Origin: Martinezella rhizogenes
GTDB lineage: Bacteria > Pseudomonadota > Alphaproteobacteria > Rhizobiales > Rhizobiaceae
Assembly: GCA_013322215.1 (NCBI GenBank)
Contig: JAAMEZ010000058.1
Location: 372,001 to 436,000 of the forward strand
Reading direction: 5' to 3'
DNA: 64,000 nt
Part shown: piece after piece, positions 32,877 to 41,394 of the stretch
Layout of the letters: each line of letters opens with the position of its first letter
Position numbering within the stretch: position 1 is the first letter of the stretch
Position numbers and translations under genes: made by a program
Notes under the pieces: model-generated
Told to the model about the DNA's origin: nothing
Seen by the model: the letters and a program-made list of their open reading frames with translations, nothing else
The model's database searches: none

Positions 32877-34061
32877 ATGCTTGAACCGACGAACGACAAG
32901 GCTGGCCATGTCGAAGAAATTCACTGGCCCTCGCTCGTCGCAGCCATCGCCTCCGTCTCCGCTGTCGGCATCGCCATCGGACTTGGCCTGCCGCTTCTGA
33001 GCATCATTCTCGAAAAGCGCGGCATTCCTTCGAGCCTGATCGGGCTCAATACTGCAATGATGGGCATCGCCTCGATGCTGGCCGCAGTCATCACGACCAA
33101 GCTCGCGCACCGCTTTGGCGTCGTACAGACGATGATCTGGGCCGTCTTCCTTTCGGCACTGAGCTCGCTCGGCTTCTACTATGCGGAAAATCTGTTGCTG
33201 TGGTTTCCGCTACGCATCGTCTTTCATGGGGCGACGACGACGCTGTTTATCCTGTCGGAATTCTGGATCAACGCCGCTTCGCCGCCTTCCAAGCGTGGCT
33301 TCGTGCTCGGCCTCTATTCCACCGTCTTCTCGCTGGGATTTGCGGCCGGCCCCCTACTCTTTTCCGTCGTCGGCAGCGAGGGCCTGATGCCCTTCATCAT
33401 CGGCGCCTGTATCATCCTGGCGGCCGCCATTCCGATCTTCATCGCCCGCAACGAGAGCCCGATCGTCGACGAGAAGCCGGAACTGCATTTCGTGCGCTAC
33501 ATCTTCCTCGTGCCGACAGCGACAGCCGCGGTCTTCGTGTTCGGTGCGGTGACCGTCGGCGGCGGATCGCTCTTCACCAGCTATGCGACACGTCTCGGCT
33601 TCAACGAATCACAGGCCGCGCTGCTGCTGACCGTCATGGGTGTCGGCAATTTCGTCTTCCAGATTCCACTCGGCCTGCTTGCAGACCGCATGCGGGACAA
33701 GCGCCCGCTTCTGTCGATCATGGCCACTATCGGGCTTGTCGGAGCGCTGCTACTGCCATCGCTGTCATCGAACTGGATCATTCTCGCAATCATCCTGCTC
33801 TTCTGGGGCGGCTGCGTTTCCGGCATGTATACGGTCGGGCTCAGCCATCTGGGCACGCGGCTGACCGGCGTCGATCTGGTGGCCGCGAACGCAGCCTTCG
33901 TCTTCTGTTATGCCGTGGGCATGGTTCTCGGGCCGCCGACGATCGGCACAGCCATGGATTTGGTCAATCCGAGCGGCTTTGCCTGGGCCGTTGCCTTTTT
34001 CTTCGGCCTTTATGTCTTCCTTTCGGGGATACGGCTGCTTTTCATGGGCAACAGAGGTTGA
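32877..34061 (+). CDS. MFS transporter (YcaD/UMF-like)
   Basis: The 394-residue inner-membrane protein has about 12 hydrophobic helices in two halves. The loop between helices 2 and 3 (KLAHRFGVVQT) and LLADRMRDKRPLLS in the second half are typical MFS A-motif positions. LRIVFHGATTTLFILSEFWINAASPPSKRG resembles YcaD/YfkF-type transporters. The substrate is unknown. I start at the ATG 32877 (AGGGA upstream); an in-frame ATG 72 bp earlier is not conserved-looking. It precedes rpmG by 96 bp. Confidence 0.85.
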   Translation: MLEPTNDKAGHVEEIHWPSLVAAIASVSAVGIAIGLGLPLLSIILEKRGIPSSLIGLNTAMMGIASMLAAVITTKLAHRFGVVQTMIWAVFLSALSSLGFYYAENLLLWFPLRIVFHGATTTLFILSEFWINAASPPSKRGFVLGLYSTVFSLGFAAGPLLFSVVGSEGLMPFIIGACIILAAAIPIFIARNESPIVDEKPELHFVRYIFLVPTATAAVFVFGAVTVGGGSLFTSYATRLGFNESQAALLLTVMGVGNFVFQIPLGLLADRMRDKRPLLSIMATIGLVGALLLPSLSSNWIILAIILLFWGGCVSGMYTVGLSHLGTRLTGVDLVAANAAFVFCYAVGMVLGPPTIGTAMDLVNPSGFAWAVAFFFGLYVFLSGIRLLFMGNRG

Positions 34062-34157
34062 CTTTTCGGGCGCGATTTGTATTTTCGCGCCAGAATTCGC
34101 CGTGGACCTCCGCACTGGCCGTCCACGGCGTTCATTTTTATTAAAGGCAGAACGACC

Positions 34158-34325
34158 ATGGCTAAGGCTACCACCATCAAGATCAAGCTGCTGTCGACGG
34201 CCGACACCGGTTTCTTCTACGTCACGACGAAGAACAGCCGTACGATGACGGACAAGATGACGAAGACGAAGTACGACCCGATCGCTAAGAAGCACGTCGA
34301 GTTCAAGGAAACGAAGATCAAGTAA
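34158..34325 (+). CDS. rpmG: 50S ribosomal protein L33
   Basis: The 55-residue protein reads MAKATTIKIKLLSTADTGFF, then the KNSRTMTDKMTKTKYDPIAKKHVEFKETKIK-type end split over the gene, the form of L33 without zinc-binding cysteines. It is part of the large ribosomal subunit near the E site. It ends 22 bp before a strong terminator. Confidence 0.97.
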   Translation: MAKATTIKIKLLSTADTGFFYVTTKNSRTMTDKMTKTKYDPIAKKHVEFKETKIK

Positions 34326-34346
34326 GTTTCCTAAACTTCAGGTTAC

Positions 34347-34380
34347 AAAAAGGCGCGACCCATGGGTTAGCGCCTTTTTT
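34347..34380 (+). terminator. Terminator of rpmG
   Basis: AAAAAGGCGC (34347-34356) pairs perfectly with GCGCCTTTTT (34370-34379); inside, ACCC/GGGT can extend it. A six-T run follows. Confidence 0.92.
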
Positions 34381-34474
34381 GTTTTGTCGGTATCGTCTCG
34401 ATCTGCGTCCGATTTTGCGACATCAGTTTGGAAATACCTGGGTCGAGGAGCAACGGCCCGCCGTGTCGACAAAA

Positions 34475-34665
34475 AAGAAAAACGCCGCCTTCGATGAACG
34501 AAGAGCGGCGTTTTAAATTGGGGGCCGGCTAGCCTGCAAAACGGCACGAGGAACCGTTACTTTCTGCCTGCCAGCCGACCGACCCCACGACCCAGGAGAT
34601 GCGGCGGACCTGAGCATCATGGGGTATCTCGAAACCCTTGCGGGTTGTCCATGTACGAGACTAAA
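34475..34665 (-). ncRNA. Candidate structured sRNA between rpmG and pleD
   Basis: The minus strand ends in a strong terminator (AACGCCGC/GCGGCGTT and CTTCG/CGAAG stems, 34481-34512, followed by TTTTTCTTTTTT) although no minus-strand gene lies just upstream. Before it are well-formed stems: AACCC-GCAA-GGGTT, CCCCA with TGGGG, and GGGGTCGG with CCGGCCCC. A weak promoter (TTGATT, 17 bp, GAATTT, near 34670-34700) would give an RNA of about 190 nt. Several conserved alphaproteobacterial sRNAs (alpha-r families) lie in such gaps; I cannot say which, if any, this is. Confidence 0.6.
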
Positions 34666-34674
34666 TTCGCGCGA

Positions 34675-35100
34675 AATCGAAAGAAAATCAACAAATTCTT
34701 AATGATAAAAAATACTTGTCTGCTCGGATGGTTAAAATTCATGACTTTGGTGGAAAGGAATGTCCGATAGTCTTAGTGAAATAAATTCAAGAAACCATCA
34801 AGAATAAAGAGATAACGCCTCCTTTGGTAGAAAAGATCGAATACAGATATTCAAGGGTATTTGAATATACAAATTACACTTAGTTAATCCATCACCTTCC
34901 AACGGACATCTCATCGACAAGCCGCCAGCAAAACAAAACTATATACCAACACAACAAGAATATTTCAAAGGCACCAAAAAAGCGAAGGCATATACCAAAT
35001 TCAAAAGTATAAGTATGCGGCGTTTCTTTAAAATAGAGCTATGTGGCTATGCCTGCAGGTTAAAGAACAAAAAAATTTGAATTGTTGTTCAAAACCCGAA
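34675..35100. other. AT-rich spacer before pleD
   Basis: About 425 bp with far lower GC than the surroundings. It contains A/T runs and TATA-like motifs such as AATACAGATATTC and CTATATACC but no ORF above 18 codons with a ribosome site. pleD terminates into it from the right. It may be a remnant or a protein-binding region. Confidence 0.5.
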
Positions 35101-35148
35101 AAATACCCTCAATATTCATGGGTAACCGCACTTCTCGACCATTCATCC

Positions 35149-36522
35149 CTAGGCCGCTGAAGCGACAACCCTGTTGCGTCCTGCTCTTTTGGCCTCGTAA
35201 AGCGCAAGGTCCGCCTGCTTCATCAACTGCTCCGGCGTCTCGATTGTCTCCAAACGGCACGAAATCCCGAAGGATGCCGTGATGTTAAGCGCAACACCGT
35301 TTTCGCGCAATTTCACTGGCATATTTTCTACCGCAGCGCGTAGCCGTTCTGCGACTGCGGCAGCCGTATCGGCAGGCGTATCCGGCATGACCACAACGAA
35401 CTCCTCGCCTCCATAGCGGCATGCGAGATCGGCACCGCGCACCGTGGACCGGATCCTTGCGGCAAATTCCTTGAGAACTTCATCGCCGGCATCGTGGCCA
35501 TGGGTATCGTTGACGGTCTTGAAGCGATCTATGTCCGTAATCAGAATCGAGAGCGGCCGGCCTCGCGCCAAGGAGCGGTCGAAAAGCACCTTGAGATGAT
35601 TGTCGAGGTAGCGCCTGTTGTGCAAACCCGTGAGCGCATCGGTGACGGCAAGTTCAATCGTCTGCTGCACGCTGGCGCGCAGGCGATCATTATAGCGTTT
35701 GCGGCGTATCTGCGTGAGGCAGCGAGCGACGAGTTCGTTCGGATCGATCGGCCGGACGATATAATCGTTGACGCCGAGATCCAGCGCGCGGACGATCATG
35801 TCGTCTGCTCCCTGCTCCGTCACCAGCAGCACGGGTAGAAAACGCGTACGCTCCAGCGAACGAAGCTGCGAGCAGAGCCGCAGCGGGTCGTAGTCGTCGA
35901 AATTCGAGTTGACGATGACGAGTTCGAACGGCCGTTCAGCTGCCTCAAACAAGGCTGCCTGCGGATCGGACATCGCGACGACCTGAGCAATCGGCTTGAG
36001 CGTGCGGATGATACGCTCCTGCGAATTGGCGCGGCCATCGACCAGCAGCACTTGGCCAGCTTCCTCGGCGCGGCCGTCGCCGGCCCGCATCAGATCGTCG
36101 ATACCGAAATTGCGCGCGGTCTCGTTGCGCATATGCAGCTCATCGCTCAAGGTCTTCAGGCGAAGCAGGCTTTTGACGCGTGAAATCAGCTGTAGGTCAT
36201 TGACCGGCTTGGTCAGGAAATCGTCGGCACCGGCCTTCAGACCGCGCACACGGTCGGCGGGCTGATCGAGCGCCGTGACCATGACGACAGGAATATGCGT
36301 GGTGCGGGGATCAGATTTCAGGCGTTCGCACACCTCAAAACCATCCATGCCGGGCATCATAATATCGAGAAGGATGAGATCGACTTGCGTGCTCGCGCAA
36401 ATGGCGAGCGCCTTCAAACCGTCTTCAGCGGTCAGCACTTCGAAATACTCGGCAAGCAGCCGTGCTTCCAGAAGCTTCACATTGGCCGGAATATCGTCGA
36501 CTACCAGAATGCGTGCGGTCAT
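35149..36522 (-). CDS. pleD: Response regulator diguanylate cyclase PleD
   Basis: PleD makes cyclic-di-GMP when phosphorylated and in Caulobacter controls the motile-to-stalked switch. The 457-residue protein has a receiver domain (phospho-acceptor Asp53 in LILLDIMMPGMD), a second, adaptor receiver domain (about 155-280), and a GGDEF domain with GGEEF at residues 371-375. The RxxD inhibitory site (RGAD, 362-365) lies five residues ahead, so product inhibition is expected. The start at 36522 follows GGGGAAG. It is 16 bp behind divK. Confidence 0.97.
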   Translation of the reverse strand: MTARILVVDDIPANVKLLEARLLAEYFEVLTAEDGLKALAICASTQVDLILLDIMMPGMDGFEVCERLKSDPRTTHIPVVMVTALDQPADRVRGLKAGADDFLTKPVNDLQLISRVKSLLRLKTLSDELHMRNETARNFGIDDLMRAGDGRAEEAGQVLLVDGRANSQERIIRTLKPIAQVVAMSDPQAALFEAAERPFELVIVNSNFDDYDPLRLCSQLRSLERTRFLPVLLVTEQGADDMIVRALDLGVNDYIVRPIDPNELVARCLTQIRRKRYNDRLRASVQQTIELAVTDALTGLHNRRYLDNHLKVLFDRSLARGRPLSILITDIDRFKTVNDTHGHDAGDEVLKEFAARIRSTVRGADLACRYGGEEFVVVMPDTPADTAAAVAERLRAAVENMPVKLRENGVALNITASFGISCRLETIETPEQLMKQADLALYEAKRAGRNRVVASAA

Positions 36523-36538
36523 CAGTTCTTCCCCATCA

Positions 36539-36910
36539 TCAGGCGTCGCCCAGATAGGTCTTAATGGTCTCAATGAATTTCGGCACCGAAATCGGCTTCG
36601 AGACATAGGCCTCGCAACCGCCTTGACGAATGCGCTCCTCGTCACCCTTCATGGCGAAGGCCGTGACCGCGATCACCGGGATGACGTGCAGATCGTCGTC
36701 CTCCTTCAGCCATTTGGTAACCTCCAGGCCAGAAACTTCCGGCAGCTGGATATCCATGAGGATCAGGTCGGGGCGATGCTTGCGCGCAAGATCGAGCGCT
36801 TCCATGCCGTTGCGGGTCTGGATCGTCGTGTAGCCGGAAGCCTCGATCAGATCGCGAAAGAGCTTCATATTGAGCTCATTGTCTTCTACAATCATTACCT
36901 GCTTAGGCAT
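36539..36910 (-). CDS. divK: Single-domain response regulator DivK
   Basis: DivK is a stand-alone receiver that links the DivJ/PleC kinases to CckA-CtrA control of the cell cycle. The 123-residue protein has the acidic pair in VEDNE, the phospho-acceptor Asp53 (LILMDIQLPE), a threonine in VIAVTAFAMKGDE and the lysine in YVSKPIS. It is the first gene of a divK-pleD operon, the order seen across alphaproteobacteria. Confidence 0.97.
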   Translation of the reverse strand: MPKQVMIVEDNELNMKLFRDLIEASGYTTIQTRNGMEALDLARKHRPDLILMDIQLPEVSGLEVTKWLKEDDDLHVIPVIAVTAFAMKGDEERIRQGGCEAYVSKPISVPKFIETIKTYLGDA

Positions 36911-37041
36911 GGAAAGCTGTCCCTGCATCCGGTATTGCATCCATTCTCTCGAAATATAGGGTCGCGAGGAACCGATTCCAGAAATACTTGAATCGCAAAT
37001 TACCGGCATTTGGTTGAAAAATAGGTAACTCACCCTTCAAA

Positions 37042-37350
37042 ATGCAAAGTAACTTCAAGAACCCGAAGAAGAGCGCGGCCGACCCGCAAGAGACTGCGAT
37101 TGCCGTACTCGGCTGGCTGGCCAATGAACCGGCTATGTTCGGCCGCTTCTTGGCGCTGACCGGTGTAGAGCCGGCACAGGTGCGCAACGCCATCAACGAG
37201 CCCGCCTTTCTTGCCGGCATGCTCGACTTCCTCATGAACCACGAACCGACATTGCTGGCCTTTTGCGAGGCGAGCGGCATTCCGCCGGAGGCCGTCGCCG
37301 CCGCGTCGGCGCATTTTTCGCCGCCCGGCCTTGCCTCTGGAGAATACTGA
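37042..37350 (+). CDS. DUF3572 family protein
   Basis: The 102-residue, helical, probably cytoplasmic protein shows QETAIAVLGWLANEPAMFGRFLALTG and LDFLMNHEPTLLAFCEASGIPPE, the two conserved blocks of DUF3572. Function is unknown. It is divergent from divK with 131 bp between and is followed after 2 bp by the HAD-like gene, so the two are likely cotranscribed. This position next to divK is conserved in rhizobia as far as I remember. Confidence 0.85.
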   Translation: MQSNFKNPKKSAADPQETAIAVLGWLANEPAMFGRFLALTGVEPAQVRNAINEPAFLAGMLDFLMNHEPTLLAFCEASGIPPEAVAAASAHFSPPGLASGEY

Positions 37351-37352
37351 TC

Positions 37353-38000
37353 ATGGATGCCCCGCTCGAATTCGACGTATCGCATATCCGGTTGCAGGAG
37401 CGGCCGCTGATTGTTTGCGATGTCGACGACGTCGTCTTGCACTTCTTTGCGCCCTTCCTGACCTTCATCGACGCCGAAGGCCATGAATTCCTGCCGCGTT
37501 CCTTCCGGCTGACGGGCAACATCGTCTCCAAGGCCAATGGCTCCGCGCTGGAAGAAAAGGATGTGCACCGGCTGATCGAGGCATTCTTCGAGGCGCAGGA
37601 ACAGTGGCAAACGCCGCTTGATCGCGTCGTCGATACGCTCGGCGAATTCTCGAAAGATGCCGACATCGTTTTCCTGACAGCCATGCCGCCGCAATTCTGG
37701 GAGCAGCGACGACGGCTTCTCGACAGGCTCGAGCTTGCCTATCCGCTGCTCGCGTCGCTGCAGCCGAAGGGGCCGATCGTGCGCTCGCTGCATCGGCAGC
37801 GCGCAACGCCCGTCGCCTTCGTCGACGACATGGCTCACAATCTGCATTCGGTCAGCGAGCATGTTCCGGAATGCCTCCTCATCAATCTGAAACCGGATTC
37901 CATCGTTCACCGCATGGCGCCGGTCGCAGCCGCGGGTATTCCGGAAGCCAACGAATGGAGCCAGGCAGCGCCGCTGATTCAGGCCCATATCGCGCGCTGA
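37353..38000 (+). CDS. HAD-like phosphatase-type protein
   Basis: The 215-residue protein has an HAD-like N-terminal motif I (LIVCDVDDVVLHFFAPF, DxDxV), a motif II-type threonine in IVFLTAMPP and a motif IV-like VAFVDDMAHNL near residues 150-160. It probably hydrolyses a small phosphate ester, but the substrate is unknown. The first aspartate pair is retained, so activity is plausible. It starts 2 bp after the DUF3572 gene; the start ATG at 37353 follows GGAG. Confidence 0.78.
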   Translation: MDAPLEFDVSHIRLQERPLIVCDVDDVVLHFFAPFLTFIDAEGHEFLPRSFRLTGNIVSKANGSALEEKDVHRLIEAFFEAQEQWQTPLDRVVDTLGEFSKDADIVFLTAMPPQFWEQRRRLLDRLELAYPLLASLQPKGPIVRSLHRQRATPVAFVDDMAHNLHSVSEHVPECLLINLKPDSIVHRMAPVAAAGIPEANEWSQAAPLIQAHIAR

Positions 38001-38017
38001 CACCACTGGCCATACCC

Positions 38018-38635
38018 TCAAAGGACGAGGCGCATCAGAGGCCTGCCGTCCTTGCGCTTCGCAACTTCCGAAAATCCGGCTGCCTCGAATATGCGCTGCG
38101 AGCCGACATAGAGGCCGACGGACTTCGATTGCTTCGTACGCTCGATCGGACAGCCTTCCAGCAGGCGCGCGCCGGACGCGCGGGCGAAATTCACGGCCTC
38201 CGACAACATGCGATGACTGTGTCCCTTGCCGCGATCCTTCGAATTCATGAAGAAACAGCTCACTGCCCAGACCGAGCTGTCCTCCGCATCGGCGGGATCG
38301 AGCGGGCGTGACACTGTTTTCGGCGAGTTCCATTGCGGCAGCTCGCTACGCGGACCGACCTGCACCCAGGCAATCGGCTGCCCGTCGATATAGCCTAGAA
38401 GCCCGGGCGGCGGCCCTACCGCGATGCGTTCCTCGATCAACTGCTTCTTTGCCGTCGCATCCATCGTCTTGCGCTGCGATGTCGGGACGCGGAAATAGGT
38501 GCACCAGCAGCCATAGCAGGCGCCGCTTGGTCCGAATAACGTCTGGAAATCGTCCCAGCGATCCGGCGTCAACGGCTGTACGCTTAAATTCTGCACTCCC
38601 GCCTCCCCAACAGTTTCCGGGCTTGAGACTCGCAA
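38018..38635 (-). CDS. GNAT family N-acetyltransferase
   Basis: The 205-residue protein begins with a short leader and SVQPLTPDRWDDFQTLFGPSGACYGCWCTYFRV, a cysteine-rich segment typical of a GNAT group with CWC-type motif. It then has SVWAVSCFFMNSKDRGKGHSHRMLSEAVNFARASG, the acetyl-CoA loop RGKGHS at about residue 137, and an IFEAAGFSEVAKRKDGRPLMR end. The acceptor is unknown. It diverges from dinB; its start is only 22 bp from the LexA box, so SOS control of both is possible. Confidence 0.83.
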   Translation of the reverse strand: MRVSSPETVGEAGVQNLSVQPLTPDRWDDFQTLFGPSGACYGCWCTYFRVPTSQRKTMDATAKKQLIEERIAVGPPPGLLGYIDGQPIAWVQVGPRSELPQWNSPKTVSRPLDPADAEDSSVWAVSCFFMNSKDRGKGHSHRMLSEAVNFARASGARLLEGCPIERTKQSKSVGLYVGSQRIFEAAGFSEVAKRKDGRPLMRLVL

Positions 38636-38657
38636 GTTTAAAACATAAAGTAGCGAT

Positions 38658-38672
38658 GTTCAATTTTTGTTC
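38658..38672. promoter_or_regulatory. LexA (SOS) box of dinB
   Basis: GTTC-AATTTTT-GTTC matches the alphaproteobacterial LexA consensus GTTC-N7-GTTC and ends 7 bp before the dinB start. A promoter with TTGAGA, 17 bp and TAAAGT lies just upstream, so bound LexA would cover the transcription start. Confidence 0.88.
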
Positions 38673-38679
38673 TCGCTCG

Positions 38680-39969
38680 ATGACCCATGCGCCCGACAAG
38701 ATTTCCGGCTTCTGTCGCGATTGCTTGAGCGAGCAATCGGCCACGCGCACGCGCTGTCGGAACTGCGGCAGCCCTCGCCTCGTCTACCATCGGGAGCTTT
38801 ACGCGCTGACGCTGGCGCATATCGATTGCGATGCCTTCTATGCGTCGATCGAGAAGCGTGACAATCCGGAGCTCGCCGACAAGCCTGTCATCGTCGGCGG
38901 CGGCAAGCGCGGCGTCGTCTCCACCGCCTGCTATATCGCCCGCATCCACGGGGTGCGCTCCGCCATGCCGATGTTCAAGGCGCTGGAAGCTTGCCCGCAA
39001 GCCGTCGTCATTCGTCCAAACATGGAAAAATACGTCCGCGTCGGCCGCGAGGTTCGAGGCATGATGCAGGAGCTGACGCCGCTGGTTCAGCCACTTTCGA
39101 TCGACGAAGCCTTTCTCGAGCTCGACGGCACACAGCGGCTCCATCATGATCCGCCGGCCCGCATCCTGGCGAAATTTGCCAAACGGGTGGAGCGGGAAAT
39201 CGGTATCACAATCTCGGTCGGGCTTTCCTATTGCAAGTTCCTTGCCAAGGTGGCCTCCGACCTGCAGAAGCCGCGCGGCTTCTCCGTCATCGGCCGCGAA
39301 GAGGCTCCCTCCTTCCTGGAGCCCCGGCCGGTCACGACCATATGGGGGGTCGGCAAGGCCTTTGCCGCAGCGCTTGAAAGCGACGGCATCCGTACCATCG
39401 GCCAATTGCAGGCCATGGAGGAAGGCGATCTCATGCGTCGCTACGGCGTCATCGGGCAGCGGCTTTTCCGTCTCTCGCGCGGTATCGACGACCGAACCGT
39501 GCATCCGAACGAAGCGGCAAAGAGCGTGTCTTCCGAAACCACCTTCTTCGACGATATCTCCCGCCATGACGATCTCGTGCCGATCCTGCGCGACCTCTCG
39601 GAGAAAGTTTCGCGCCGCCTGAAACGCAGCGACATCGCCGGCCAGACCGTGGTGCTGAAGCTGAAAACATCAGATTTCAAGACCCGAACGCGCAATCGCC
39701 GCCTGGAGGATCCGACACAGCTTGCGGACCGGATTTTCCGTACAGGATTGCGCATGCTCGAGCATGAGACTGACGGAACGAAGTTCCGCCTCATCGGCAT
39801 CGGTGTTACCGATCTCGGCGACGCCGGGCGTGCGGACCCGCCCGATCTTATCGATGTGCAGGCCACGCGACGGGCCGCTGCGGAAGCAGCCATGGACAAG
39901 CTCCGAGAAAAATTCGGCAACAAGACTGTCGAGACCGGCTACACGTTTGGCGACAAACGCCATAAATAA
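38680..39969 (+). CDS. dinB: DNA polymerase IV (Y-family) with N-terminal zinc finger
   Basis: DinB is a translesion polymerase. The 429-residue protein contains the Y-family active site: HIDCDAFYASIE (Asp49, Asp51), the steric-gate and loop region GVVSTACYIARIHGVRSAMP, SIDEAFLEL (Asp-Glu pair), and SVGLSYCKFLAKVASDLQKP, followed by the thumb and little-finger domains. It carries an extra N-terminal CxxC-N10-CxxC module (Cys12, 15, 26, 29), which E. coli DinB lacks. A LexA box lies directly upstream, so it should be SOS-induced. Confidence 0.95.
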   Translation: MTHAPDKISGFCRDCLSEQSATRTRCRNCGSPRLVYHRELYALTLAHIDCDAFYASIEKRDNPELADKPVIVGGGKRGVVSTACYIARIHGVRSAMPMFKALEACPQAVVIRPNMEKYVRVGREVRGMMQELTPLVQPLSIDEAFLELDGTQRLHHDPPARILAKFAKRVEREIGITISVGLSYCKFLAKVASDLQKPRGFSVIGREEAPSFLEPRPVTTIWGVGKAFAAALESDGIRTIGQLQAMEEGDLMRRYGVIGQRLFRLSRGIDDRTVHPNEAAKSVSSETTFFDDISRHDDLVPILRDLSEKVSRRLKRSDIAGQTVVLKLKTSDFKTRTRNRRLEDPTQLADRIFRTGLRMLEHETDGTKFRLIGIGVTDLGDAGRADPPDLIDVQATRRAAAEAAMDKLREKFGNKTVETGYTFGDKRHK

Positions 39970-40158
39970 CAATTACTTAGCACAAGTCACCAAATGGTGA
40001 TTTTGATGATGTCGCAAATAATTGCGCTACGCGCGCGATTCTTTAGCGCGAGAAAGCTCGGATTCAAACTTTTTTGGTAAATTTCCATTAGGACTTGGAT
40101 TCTGTAACTTCCGAACGGCGCGGATCCGCCGTCGATTGTGTTTTGCGTACGGGTTCCT

Positions 40159-41199
40159 ATGCGTCTATCGGCTGTATCGACCATTTTTCTTGCCTGCCTG
40201 ACGATTTCAGGCTGCGCCGCCCGAGGTGAGCGCGAAGCCGCGCAAGCCGCCCCGCCCTCCAAAGAATTGACGGGCTCCATCGCAAAGACCAGCAGACCGA
40301 CGCCGTCCGTCGAAATCGGCGAGACGGTTTCGCGCGTCGAGCGGCAACAGGCGCTCGCAGTCGCCATGCCGACGAATCTGCGGCCGGAGGGGATCATGCC
40401 TTCCGACCAGAGTGACGACGATACGCCCGTGCCGCTGCAACGGCCGCTCGCCATGCTCTCGCCATCGAACCCGATGCCCCGCGCTCTGCGGCAGCAGCCG
40501 ATGCAGATCTACAGCCATCGTTTCCGGGATGCGAAGCCGATCAACTTCGGTACGTCCACCTCGCCCCGCAAGCTCGCGGTCCATGGCGTCGACGTCTCGC
40601 GCTGGCAGGGCGAGATCGACTGGGATACGCTGCGCACCCAGGGTGCGAACTTCGTCTATATCAAGGCGACGGATGGCGGCGATCATCTCGACCCCATGTT
40701 CAAGAAGAACTGGCGGGCCGCTCAGCAGGCCGGCCTGAAGCATGGCGCCTATCATTTCTTCTATTGGTGCCGGACTGCCGGAGAGCAGGCCGACTGGTTC
40801 ATCCGCAACGTCCCGAAGGAGGCCGGCGCTCTTCCGCCTGTTATCGACGTGGAATGGAACGGCGAGTCGAGCTGCAAACGGCGCCCCTCGCGTGAGCAGG
40901 TTCTCGCCAAGATGCAGGTGTTCATGGACAAGCTGGAAAAGCATTACGGTCAGCGTCCGATCGTCTACACCGCGCCGGATTTCTATCGCGACAATCTGAG
41001 TGGCGAGCTGCTCAACTATCCCTTCTGGCTGCGCGCCGTGGCTCAACATCCGTCCAAGGTCTATCCCGGCCGCAAATGGCTGTTCTGGCAATATTCCGGC
41101 TCTGGCGTATCGCACGGCGTCGAGGGCAGGATCGACCTCAACGCCTTCCACGGCAGCGAGCAGGACTGGCACAATTGGGTGGCCTCCAGCGTCCACTGA
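40159..41199 (+). CDS. GH25 family lysozyme (muramidase), lipoprotein
   Basis: The 346-residue protein has a lipoprotein signal peptide (lipobox LTISGC, Cys19), a disordered proline- and serine-rich region to about residue 135, and a GH25 domain with VHGVDVSRWQGEIDWD, YIKATDGGDHLDPMF, GAYHFFYWC and the catalytic DxE in PVIDVEWNGES. It likely cleaves the glycan strands of peptidoglycan from the outer or inner membrane. It is about 195 bp ahead of an L,D-transpeptidase gene, with a strong hairpin between. Confidence 0.9.
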   Translation: MRLSAVSTIFLACLTISGCAARGEREAAQAAPPSKELTGSIAKTSRPTPSVEIGETVSRVERQQALAVAMPTNLRPEGIMPSDQSDDDTPVPLQRPLAMLSPSNPMPRALRQQPMQIYSHRFRDAKPINFGTSTSPRKLAVHGVDVSRWQGEIDWDTLRTQGANFVYIKATDGGDHLDPMFKKNWRAAQQAGLKHGAYHFFYWCRTAGEQADWFIRNVPKEAGALPPVIDVEWNGESSCKRRPSREQVLAKMQVFMDKLEKHYGQRPIVYTAPDFYRDNLSGELLNYPFWLRAVAQHPSKVYPGRKWLFWQYSGSGVSHGVEGRIDLNAFHGSEQDWHNWVASSVH

Positions 41200-41222
41200 T
41201 CCTTCGAAAGTCCAAGATTTCA

Positions 41223-41266
41223 GGCATCGCCGAAGCAGAGTTTGACCACTCCGCTTCGGCGATGCC
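41223..41266. terminator. 14-bp perfect hairpin between GH25 and L,D-transpeptidase genes
   Basis: GGCATCGCCGAAGC pairs perfectly with GCTTCGGCGATGCC around a 16-nt loop, 23 bp after the GH25 stop codon. It has no clear T run (GCATTTGG), so it could be a factor-assisted terminator or an mRNA 3' end stabiliser. Confidence 0.6.
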
Positions 41267-41394
41267 GCATTTGGCTGCAGTGAAGCAGGGCTCGCGCTTT
41301 CGTGCGCCCAGCAAAGCACCACCTTTCAGCAAGTCTTCCTTAAACTTCGAAGTCTAACCTTGGCCGCAACGAGTATTGCGTTTTGGTTGTGTCT

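Noticed and set aside
34726..34782. 18-codon ORF MVKIHDFGGKEC.. in the AT-rich spacer
   Set aside because: No ribosome site and too short to support.
39994..40080. Another 28-codon ORF, between dinB and the GH25 gene (MVILMMSQIIALRARFF..)
   Set aside because: No Shine-Dalgarno site, no LexA box, basic rather than clean membrane helix; may be chance.
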